Shown here: positions 15,724 to 21,807 of the stretch, piece after piece | Layout of the letters: each line of letters begins with the position of its first letter | Numbering within the stretch: the stretch's first letter is position 1 | Source: Chloroflexota bacterium | GTDB taxonomy: Bacteria > Chloroflexota > FW602-bin22 > JACPRP01 | Direction: 5' to 3' | DNA length: 21,807 nt | Assembly (NCBI GenBank): GCA_016210495.1 | Contig: JACQUC010000171.1 | Span: 1 to 21,807 of the forward strand | Translations under genes and position numbers: made by a program | Notes under the pieces: model-generated | Told to the model about the DNA's origin: nothing | The model's database searches: none | The model's input: the letters and a program-made list of their open reading frames with translations, nothing else

Positions 15724-17991
15724 TTACGTCGTGACGATTGGCACTAGCTCGGCGTCCGGCAGTTGAAGCACCGGAACGACGCCCTCGAATCTTGGTAACT
15801 CAATACTCTTTCCAGTTTTACGGATCTTCACCCTGGTGGCAGCCCAGGCCAACGCTCCAGTTTCAGTGTCCATCAGGGGAGCCACGATGTCCTGCGGGTT
15901 GCTGCCGCGTCCTCCCGCGTAGCGAGGGAAGCGTGTATGGCCCTGCCCGCCCGGCATGGCGACGACGTTGGGCGCGGTAGCCGGATGGAGATAAGCAGGG
16001 ACTTCCAGTGCGCCGCTGGGCGACTCGACGACAAGAAGGTCGCCCGTGCGGATGTTCAAGCGTTCCGCCGTGCTCGGATTGATCTCGATCCACGACTGCC
16101 AGACCACCGTAGACGTCGGGTCAGGCAGGCCCTGAAGCCAGGGCAGGTGAGCGACCTGGCCAGAAAGAAGCGAATTCGATGGAAAGACGATAAGGTGAAA
16201 CGGAAACTCCTCTTGAGAACCGGCAAAGGTCGGGAGTTGTGACTCGCGCGGCAACGCAGTCGGGGCCGGCGGGGCCACTCGAGATGTCGCCTGCTCGTCC
16301 CACCATCCGCCGTGCTGCAGCAGGGTGAGCCAGAACTCCTCGGGATCGGTAGATTGCACGGAGCCTCGCCGCAACGCCTGAAGCTGCTTGGCGCCATCGC
16401 GCAGCGCGTCACGGAACGTGTTCCAGGGCAGAGCCCGATGCACATCGCCGCCCAGTTCTTCTGCCACCGTCAGAAGCACGTCGGCGAAACCCCGAGTATC
16501 TCCTGTAGGCTTCACGACCGGCTGTTGGAACCCCACCACCTCAAACCCGGGGCCGGGCTCGGGTATGTCGTCACCCCAGTCCTCCAGAAAGATGTGATCG
16601 GGCAGAATCAGATCGGCCAGCGCTGTCGTATCGTCTATGAAGCTCGAGAAGCTGACTATGAACGGCGCCCTGGCCATGGCCTCGCCAAACCGCAGCGTCG
16701 CGGGAAGGCCGTAGACGGGATCGGCGTTGTGAATCAGCACGAGGCTCGGGGGCTCAACTCCTGGGTCCAACAGGCGCGCGGCGAGATTCTGCCATGCGGA
16801 GAACGGAGCACCGTTCACTATAGGAATGTCTTGCAGAACCGCCTGTGGATTGAAACGGATGCCGCCACGGGAGCCCACACTCCCGATGAGGAAGTTAAGT
16901 GCATAGATGGCCTGGAGGTTGAAGAAGCCGTTGGTCTGAGCGGCAGCCGGGCCGCCGCCGATCACCAGGCTTGGGCGACGCGTGGCCAGCTCCCTGGCCA
17001 GCTCGCGGATGCGCTCGACGGGAACGCCCGTGATCTCTGCCGCTCTGGCAGGCTGGAAAGCGGCCAACGCCTCCGTACCAGGTGGCCCCGAGAGAGCCCG
17101 TGCGGTCGAGGCATCGGCAACGCCGTCGGCTATCATGACCTGAGCGATGCTGAGAGCGAGCACACCTTCGGTGCCCGGCTGAATGGGGATCCAGACATCG
17201 GCACTGGCGGCGGTTGTCGAGAAGCGTGGCTCGACCTGGACGAACAGGCCTCGATCGGGGTGACCCTGGCGAAACTCACCGAACTTGCGTCCGTATCGCA
17301 CCGGCGACAGCCACGTGCCCACGAAATCGGCGCCGAACGAGAGCAGGTACTGGGTATCCTGAATCTCGAACTCGGGCAACTGGGCCTGTCCAAAGACACG
17401 CTGTATCGCCACTCGAAGTGTGCCCTCTTCCAGCGGCTCGAAGGCCAAGTGCTGTGCACCAAGGGCTTTGACGAAGCGGTCGACGATCAGTGCCCTGTGG
17501 CCGCGCAGCGGCTCCGTGATGGCAAGCAAGGCATTCGCCTGTCCTGCTGCATGCAACTGGCGAAGCCGATTAACTAGCTCGTCGAGAGCCTCATCCCAAG
17601 AGATCGGCTGAAACCGCATCTGCCCGCGGTCTCCAGCTCTCCGCACGGGGCCAGTGAGCCGGTCCGGATGGTAGAGCGCCTGGAGGCTGGCCTCCCCGCG
17701 TGCGCAATGCTTGCCGGCATTGACGGGGTAATCCGGGTTGCCTTCGATCTTCTTGGCGCGTCCTTCCATTACCCGCGCCAGGATTCCGCACCCGGCCGGG
17801 CAGTGCCGGCAGACCGTCGCGTAATGATTGTCGACTCCGGTGACCAAATCTTCCGGAATGCGCGCCGGGCTCTGCAAGAGGAACTCGGCCCTCGGAATTG
17901 GGCGCAGATAGGTCTGGCAGCCGGTGAACAAGGCTATGCCGGCCGTCGACGTGGTCGCGAGTTTGAGGAAGTCCCGCCTGGAATAGAGCAT
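15724..17991 (-). CDS. ACIII molybdopterin-oxidoreductase-like subunit ActB1
   Basis: This 755-residue MopB-family protein starts at ATG 17991, where GAGG lies 6 bases upstream and a Tat signal follows at once (SRRDFLK, then a hydrophobic stretch to LFTGC, Cys25, possibly a Tat lipoprotein). The frame is open further upstream but overlaps actA. Near the N-terminus are Cys61, 64, 68 and 96 (CRHCPAGC ... CARG), the type I [4Fe-4S] motif of Mo/W bis-MGD enzymes. The position that carries the Cys, Sec or Ser metal ligand in catalytic relatives, 13 residues before an FG, is Glu188 here (EPLEEGTLRVAIQRVFG). This fits ActB1-type subunits that carry no molybdenum. It starts 12 bases after the actA stop and is probably exported folded together with ActB2. 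Confidence 0.85.
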   Translation of the reverse strand: MLYSRRDFLKLATTSTAGIALFTGCQTYLRPIPRAEFLLQSPARIPEDLVTGVDNHYATVCRHCPAGCGILARVMEGRAKKIEGNPDYPVNAGKHCARGEASLQALYHPDRLTGPVRRAGDRGQMRFQPISWDEALDELVNRLRQLHAAGQANALLAITEPLRGHRALIVDRFVKALGAQHLAFEPLEEGTLRVAIQRVFGQAQLPEFEIQDTQYLLSFGADFVGTWLSPVRYGRKFGEFRQGHPDRGLFVQVEPRFSTTAASADVWIPIQPGTEGVLALSIAQVMIADGVADASTARALSGPPGTEALAAFQPARAAEITGVPVERIRELARELATRRPSLVIGGGPAAAQTNGFFNLQAIYALNFLIGSVGSRGGIRFNPQAVLQDIPIVNGAPFSAWQNLAARLLDPGVEPPSLVLIHNADPVYGLPATLRFGEAMARAPFIVSFSSFIDDTTALADLILPDHIFLEDWGDDIPEPGPGFEVVGFQQPVVKPTGDTRGFADVLLTVAEELGGDVHRALPWNTFRDALRDGAKQLQALRRGSVQSTDPEEFWLTLLQHGGWWDEQATSRVAPPAPTALPRESQLPTFAGSQEEFPFHLIVFPSNSLLSGQVAHLPWLQGLPDPTSTVVWQSWIEINPSTAERLNIRTGDLLVVESPSGALEVPAYLHPATAPNVVAMPGGQGHTRFPRYAGGRGSNPQDIVAPLMDTETGALAWAATRVKIRKTGKSIELPRFEGVVPVLQLPDAELVPIVTT

Positions 17992-18002
17992 CTTAAACCT
18001 CG

Positions 18003-18512
18003 TCAGTAGTGGCAGGTCGAGCAATCGGTTGGCGCGCTGTTTTGGCGGTGGCAATTGACGCAGTCGCCCATCTTCAGCGCTCGAACCTGCCGTGCTACCG
18101 TCATGGTCTGCACCTCGCCGTGGCACGTCGCACAGGCGACACCTGCCTGCACGTGAGGTGCGTGAAAGAACCGCGTGTGATCCGGAACGCGGTTCACGCG
18201 TATCCAGTCGATGGGCTCACCATTGCTAGCCGCCTGCAGCAGTTTCTGCACTTCGGGGCTGCGATGCCCAGCTACCTGATGACAGAACATGCACTGCTGC
18301 ACGGCAGGGATGCCAGCGGCGGCCTCCGTCGCGGCCGTGCGGTGGCAGAAGACGCATTCTAGGCCGACTCCCTGGACGTGAAAATTGTGCGGAAACTGTA
18401 TCGGCTGCTCTGGCGGCTGGCTGGCTCGAGAGAAGCCGTAAAAAGCGGCGAAACCGATCGCCGCCAAAACTAGAGCGCCCACTGAGGGTATTGCTAGCTT
18501 CCACCATTTCAA
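18003..18512 (-). CDS. actA: ACIII subunit ActA, pentaheme c-type cytochrome
   Basis: This 169-residue protein has one N-terminal membrane anchor (LAIPSVGALVLAAIGFAAFYGF) and five CXXCH heme sites: 53-57 CVFCH, 74-78 CMFCH, 127-131 CATCH, 151-155 CVNCH and 164-168 CSTCH. Extra His residues in FPHNFH and FFHAPH are likely distal ligands. Five hemes, the short length and the place before the MopB/Fe-S genes identify ActA rather than a hexaheme QrcA. The start is a TTG with GAGG about 10 bases upstream. The last heme motif is almost at the C-terminus. It should pass electrons from the ActB clusters outward to ActE or an oxidase. Confidence 0.9.
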   Translation of the reverse strand: MKWWKLAIPSVGALVLAAIGFAAFYGFSRASQPPEQPIQFPHNFHVQGVGLECVFCHRTAATEAAAGIPAVQQCMFCHQVAGHRSPEVQKLLQAASNGEPIDWIRVNRVPDHTRFFHAPHVQAGVACATCHGEVQTMTVARQVRALKMGDCVNCHRQNSAPTDCSTCHY

Positions 18513-18549
18513 TGCGACAAGCCTCGCACGAATTTTCCCCTTTGACTGG

Positions 18550-18843
18550 TCAGATTAGCCATCTGGGATAGATGCGGCTGATCAAATCGATCGCGTTGAT
18601 TAGCGCCCGACTGAGGCTAAACAACGCCGTGAAGAACGCGAGCGCAGCAACCGTGTAGAGCACGCGGCGCACCAGCGTCGTCCGAGATGACGACTCGTTC
18701 GAAACGACTAGCGAAGGAATGATCGCGTGTGCCGCCAGGAAAGCTACGGCCGCCGCGATCACCAGTAAAGTAAACATCACTACGCTGTTGTTGGTGACGG
18801 TGACCAGGCTCCATTCGGCGTTGGTCAGAAATGCTGGCGACAT
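18550..18843 (-). CDS. Small two-helix membrane protein at head of ACIII operon
   Basis: This 97-residue protein has a strong ribosome site (AAGGAG before the ATG) and two predicted transmembrane helices (MFTLLVIAAAVAFLAAHAIIP and VLYTVAALAFFTALFSL) joined by a polar, positively charged loop (SNESSSRTTLVRR). I recognise no family. It lies 37 bases before actA on the same strand and appears to be the first gene of the operon. That suggests a small accessory subunit or assembly factor, comparable in size to the ActG seen in some Chloroflexota operons. That comparison is inference only. No cofactor-binding residues are visible. Confidence 0.7.
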   Translation of the reverse strand: MSPAFLTNAEWSLVTVTNNSVVMFTLLVIAAAVAFLAAHAIIPSLVVSNESSSRTTLVRRVLYTVAALAFFTALFSLSRALINAIDLISRIYPRWLI

Positions 18844-19265
18844 CGCCTCTCCTTGAAGCGTATCAACACGGCGTGCGATGACAAAATAGGCAGGTTGCCA
18901 CCAACGTCCGATTACTGCAATTTCCGTGCCAGCGTTCGCACCGCAGACTGGTTGGACGCGGATGTTTGTCGAGAAGCATGGCGACAGAGTGCAGTTGGGT
19001 TAGGTACAACTAAAGTACTAGTATTTCGGTACTAACGAGGACCCGGTGCGAAGATCGTTCTCTTATGCATCCAAGGTCTGATGTGGCGGAGTGGGCGTCC
19101 CGCTACACTAGGGGCACTGGGTAAACGTCCGCCCAGACCTACACAATTTCGCGGTCGACGCCATGGGGAGTGCTTGTGCGGGCCACAGCACGAGCCCAAG
19201 GGGTGGCAGTGGTGTTGCGCGCCGCCTGCGATCTAGCCAGTACTGGCAGAAAGGGAGGCACAGGT
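18844..19265. other. Divergent intergenic region between ACIII operon and subtilase
   Basis: These 420 bases separate the two divergent transcripts. They contain an imperfect palindrome, GTTAGGTAC (18999-19007) against GGTACTAAC (19028-19036), with AGTACTAGT between the arms. A weak plus-strand promoter pair (TTGGGT at 18995, TAGTAT at 19019) overlaps it. A small hairpin lies around 19083-19107. No promoter as good as those of the tRNA or SDR gene is visible for the ACIII operon. A 60-codon plus-strand frame at 18853-19035 has no ribosome site and looks accidental. Confidence 0.4.
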
Positions 19266-21044
19266 ATGATCCTTGAGAAGTGGGCCAAAACAATCCTCGC
19301 ACTACTTATTTCTCTCACGCTTCTTCTCGGCCCGTTGACGCTGGCGGTCCAGGCTGGTGGCCCCGGCCCAGCACAAAGTCAGGATGCCGACTGGGAGAAG
19401 CTCTCCCCCGACTTGAGGGCATTGCTCAAGTCCAACGCTGCCGGCAACGTGCCCGTCATTCTTCAGATGAACCAGACGAACGGCGCTGCCGCGACCACGC
19501 CGCAGGCGAGACTTGACGAGCCTGAGCGTGAGGCAAAGGACAAGATCGAGAGGCACGGCGGCAAGGCCTCCAAGAGCCTGAAGATCGTCGGAGGCGCCAG
19601 CGGCAAGGTGCCCGTCGATCGGCTCTCCACTCTCAGCCGCGAACCCGCCGTTCGCTACATCTCTTACGACACCGTGCTCGTTCCGATGGGTTCTCCCTTC
19701 CGGGGCGATATGGTCGACTTCGCTCGGGCCCTCAACGCCGACGATGCCTGGGAGAAAGGGCTCAATGGCGCCGGCGTAACCGTCGCCGTCATCGACTCCG
19801 GCGTCGCCTCCTCGCCTCACGGCGTCGATCCCAGACGCCTCGTGGCCTCAATCGACCTCGTCAAAGGCGCGCAGAACAACATGCCCGATCCAGGTGGCCA
19901 CGGCACCCACGTCGCCGGCATCATCGCCGGTCAGGACGCCGATTGGAGCGGTATCGCCCCTAAGGCCAATATTGTCTCCATCCGGGTGCTGAAAGACGAT
20001 GGCACCGCTCGTATGTCTGACGTCATCAAGGCCATTCAATTGGCCGTCCAGAACCGCAAGAAATACGGCATTCGCATCATCAACCTTTCTCTCGGGGCTC
20101 CGGCAACTACTTCCTACACCCGCGATCCCTTGGCCGCCGCCGTAGAGCTCGCCTGGCATGCCGGCATCGTCGTCGTCACTTCCGCCGGCAACCGCGGACC
20201 CGCCGCCGGGACCATCTCTACCCCAGGCTACGATCCTTACGTCGTCACCGTCGGCGCCATCGACATGAACGCCACCAAGGACCGCAAGGACGACATCGTG
20301 GCCTCGTTCTCGTCCCGTGGCCCTACCATCGACGGATTGCCCAAACCCGACGTGGTCGCTCCCGGTCGCAAGATGGTTTCTACCCGCGTGGTGGGCAGCT
20401 TCCTGGACAAACTGTATCCGGATCGCGTGGTCGACAACTACTACTTCCGTCTGAGCGGCACGTCGCAAGCGGCAGCGGCGGTCTCAGGTGTGGCGGCCCT
20501 GATGCTCAACGCCAACAAAGGGCTCGTCCCGGATCAGGTGAAGCAGGTTCTGATGGCCACCGCCAGCAAGGTTAAGGGCTACGATGCCAACGCCGCTGGG
20601 GCAGGCTACGTGGACGCCGAGAAGGCAATCGAAAGAAAGGCTAACAAGAAGTATGAGCAATCGGCCAGACCTGCCGATGCCTTTGCGATAACGGTCTTCC
20701 CGCTGATCAAGGGCACCTCGCCGCTGGTGTGGAAGAGCCTGAAGTACAATGGTGGTGTGGATTCTCGTGGCATCCCCTGGTCGAACGTTAGCTGGGACAA
20801 CGTTTCGTGGGACAACGTGACCTGGGACAATGTGTCGTGGGACAACGTTTCGTGGGATAATGTCTCGTGGGACAACGTTTCGTGGGACAACGTTTCGTGG
20901 GACAATGCCGCGTGGGATAACGTCTCTTGGGACAATCCGCGCAACAACAACGCGGCGTGGGATAATACATCCTGGGACAACGCAGCGTGGGACAATGCCG
21001 CATGGGATAACGCAGCGTGGGACAGCGCGGGCCGCATCGACTGA
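19266..21044 (+). CDS. Secreted subtilisin-like serine protease (S8) with C-terminal WDN repeats
   Basis: The ATG at 19266 follows GGGAGG (19253-19258) by 7 bases; an upstream TTG in the same frame lacks start signals. The 592-residue product has a signal peptide (KTILALLISLTLLLGPLTLAVQA) and an I9-like propeptide (VPVILQMN ... VRYISYD). The S8 domain that follows has a complete catalytic set: Asp177 in VAVIDSGV, His212 in GGHGTHVAG, oxyanion Asn309 in SAGNRGP and Ser400 in SGTSQAAA. The usual GTSMAAP is changed to GTSQAAA. The last 90 residues are 16 Trp-centred units, mostly WDNVS or WDNAA, with no cell-wall anchor motif. It should be exported and self-processed. The repeat may bind the surface or be a processed product, but that is not known. 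Confidence 0.93.
   Translation: MILEKWAKTILALLISLTLLLGPLTLAVQAGGPGPAQSQDADWEKLSPDLRALLKSNAAGNVPVILQMNQTNGAAATTPQARLDEPEREAKDKIERHGGKASKSLKIVGGASGKVPVDRLSTLSREPAVRYISYDTVLVPMGSPFRGDMVDFARALNADDAWEKGLNGAGVTVAVIDSGVASSPHGVDPRRLVASIDLVKGAQNNMPDPGGHGTHVAGIIAGQDADWSGIAPKANIVSIRVLKDDGTARMSDVIKAIQLAVQNRKKYGIRIINLSLGAPATTSYTRDPLAAAVELAWHAGIVVVTSAGNRGPAAGTISTPGYDPYVVTVGAIDMNATKDRKDDIVASFSSRGPTIDGLPKPDVVAPGRKMVSTRVVGSFLDKLYPDRVVDNYYFRLSGTSQAAAAVSGVAALMLNANKGLVPDQVKQVLMATASKVKGYDANAAGAGYVDAEKAIERKANKKYEQSARPADAFAITVFPLIKGTSPLVWKSLKYNGGVDSRGIPWSNVSWDNVSWDNVTWDNVSWDNVSWDNVSWDNVSWDNVSWDNAAWDNVSWDNPRNNNAAWDNTSWDNAAWDNAAWDNAAWDSAGRID
20778..21029 (+). repeat. 15-bp tandem repeat coding for WDN[VA][SA] units
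   Basis: Sixteen TGG-centred units run in frame at the 3' end of the protease gene. Fourteen begin TGG-GAY-AAY. The first is WSN and the last WDS. Unit 11 is extended by PRNNNAA. The first ten are mainly VS type and the last five mainly AA type. Codons vary between units (GAC/GAT, AAC/AAT, GTT/GTC/GTG), showing selection on protein rather than recent DNA slippage. Confidence 0.9.
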
Positions 21045-21073
21045 CCAGAACGATATCGTGCTCGACACCCACC

Positions 21074-21113
21074 GGCCTGGTAGGGGCAGGTTTGAAACCT
21101 GTCCCTACGGGCC
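21074..21113. repeat. REP-like long palindrome
   Basis: GTAGGGGCAGGTTT (21080-21093) and AAACCTGTCCCTAC (21095-21108) form a 14-bp inverted repeat with one G-T wobble. Flanking GGCC and GGCC extend the pairing. It lies 30 bases after the protease stop and may stabilise or end the transcript, but no T-tract follows. Confidence 0.65.
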
Positions 21114-21170
21114 GAAAGCTAAGTGGCGCTGGTTCTGCAAGTGGGAGCAGAGAAGCACGCGATGGTACGA

Positions 21171-21240
21171 CCCTCTCCGAAGGAGTCCGGAGTCCTTCGG
21201 ACACGCTAATCCTCTCGCTGAAGGGGAGAGGGGACAGTGC
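21171..21240. repeat. Compound palindromic repeat (diverged CCTCTCCC-type REP)
   Basis: TCCGAAGGA (21176-21184) and TCCTTCGGA (21193-21201) are perfect inverted arms. They are followed by TAATCCTCTC...GGGGAGAGGGGACAG (from about 21208), a diverged copy of the element at 7137-7174. CCCTCTCC at 21171 can also pair with GGGGAGAGGG, so one larger cruciform is possible. Confidence 0.5.
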
Positions 21241-21291
21241 ACGTGTCCTCGCTAGTTATCTGGCGTTGGAGGGTGAGCAGGGAGCGGGGCG

Positions 21292-21807
21292 ATGAGCCGG
21301 GCAGCTAAATACTACATCGGGATGGTCGTCCTCGGCGGACTGGTCAGCCTCGCCTACGGAGCGATGCGGCTTCCGCAGCCCGACAAGATATGGGTGCTCG
21401 CGCTCCTGGTCGTGCTGTGCGGCCTCGCCCAGGCCGCGCCTGTTCCTCTCTTCTCCAACAGCAGCGTATCCGTCGCCTTCGCGATGTCTTTCATCTCCCT
21501 CCTGCTCTTCGGCCCCGCCGGGGCCATCCTCGCCAACCTGGGCAGCGCCGCCGTGCACGCCCTTTATCCTAAGCGAAGACCCTGGTACAAGATCATCTTC
21601 AACACCGGCGTCTTCACGATATCCGCCGCCCTGGCAGGAGCAACCTACGTCGAGCTGCAAGGCCCGTGGCCGGTGCGTGATCTGACGTCGGCGGCCATTC
21701 CCCTGGGAGCAGCAGCTCTGGTCTACTTCCTTGTGAATACAGGAATGATCTCCCTGGTCGTCAGCCTCACCACCGGTGCTGACTTCCGCAAGGTCTTCAA
21801 CGAGAAC
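21292..21807 (+). CDS. Multi-helix membrane protein, N-terminal part (runs off the window)
   Basis: The ATG at 21292 has GGAG 7 bases upstream, and the frame stays open for 172 codons to the last base. The product begins SRAAKYYIGMVVLGGLVSLAYGAM and shows about six hydrophobic segments, including FAMSFISLLLFGPAGAILANLGSAAV and YKIIFNTGVFTISAALAGATYV. This membrane-domain type commonly sits before HD-GYP, GGDEF or histidine-kinase output domains in Chloroflexota and Actinobacteria. The C-terminal part is outside the window, so the output domain is unknown. It follows the palindromic repeats and is probably transcribed separately from the protease. Confidence 0.75.
   Translation, partial: MSRAAKYYIGMVVLGGLVSLAYGAMRLPQPDKIWVLALLVVLCGLAQAAPVPLFSNSSVSVAFAMSFISLLLFGPAGAILANLGSAAVHALYPKRRPWYKIIFNTGVFTISAALAGATYVELQGPWPVRDLTSAAIPLGAAALVYFLVNTGMISLVVSLTTGADFRKVFNEN

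Noticed and set aside
15724..18126. Longer ActB1 reading starting at 18126
   Set aside because: The extra 45 residues overlap actA in another frame and would bury the Tat signal. The ATG at 17991 has a ribosome site and puts RRDFLK at the N-terminus.
18003..18512. ActA as hexaheme QrcA of a Qrc complex
   Set aside because: Only five CXXCH motifs are present, and ActD and ActE homologues follow in the operon, which fits ACIII and not Qrc.
20484..21068. Long minus-strand open frames (194, 143 and 138 codons) across the protease tail
   Set aside because: They arise from the 15-bp periodic repeat and the codon bias of the protease gene. Their proteins are low-complexity mirror images (LSHETLSHETL) without start signals.

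Overview
The window reads like chromosomal DNA of an aerobic, GC-rich bacterium of the Chloroflexota. The evidence is a complete alternative complex III (ACIII) operon, a lipoprotein with Pro/Thr linkers typical of that phylum, an ABC cassette with a NEW3-domain surface protein, an S8 protease with Trp-rich repeats, and palindromic REP-like elements containing CCCTAACCCTCTCCC and CCCCTACG cores. The phylum assignment is an inference from gene content, not a phylogenetic result.

Positions 1 to about 3180 look like the decayed end of an integrated phage or integrative element. It holds the C-terminal part of a RecA/RepA-like ATPase with an apparent frameshift, a terminase-small-subunit-like HTH protein, two small phage-type proteins (one frameshifted), a 40-residue one-helix membrane protein, a lipoprotein, and a frameshifted C-terminal remnant of a tyrosine recombinase. 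It stops at the 3' end of an intact tRNA-Val(CAC) gene, the usual kind of attachment site. Tandem and inverted 10-11 bp repeats between the recombinase remnant and the tRNA could be recombinase arm sites.

Positions 3180-7100 are ordinary chromosomal genes: the tRNA with promoter and terminator, an SDR oxidoreductase behind a near-consensus sigma-70 promoter, a MauE-DsbA fusion for disulfide chemistry in the envelope, and a DHA2-type MFS exporter converging on it with abutting stop codons. Positions 7266-10361 (minus) form a three-gene operon: a membrane-anchored NEW3-repeat protein, an ABC ATPase and an ABC-2 permease. A small DUF3303-like gene follows on the plus strand.

Positions 11056-18843 (minus) carry the respiratory operon. 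In transcription order it holds a small two-helix membrane protein, pentaheme ActA, a Tat-exported molybdopterin-oxidoreductase-like subunit (ActB1), a separate Fe-S subunit (ActB2), a degenerate NrfD paralogue, the canonical NrfD subunit ActC, ActD, and the monoheme lipocytochrome ActE. Together these should oxidise menaquinol and pass electrons to a periplasmic carrier or terminal oxidase. ActB is split into two genes, and the MopB-like half keeps a four-Cys cluster motif while lacking a usual metal ligand.

Divergent from that operon is a secreted subtilase (19266-21044) ending in 16 Trp-centred, mostly WDN-type repeats. After palindromic repeats, the window ends inside a multi-helix membrane protein.
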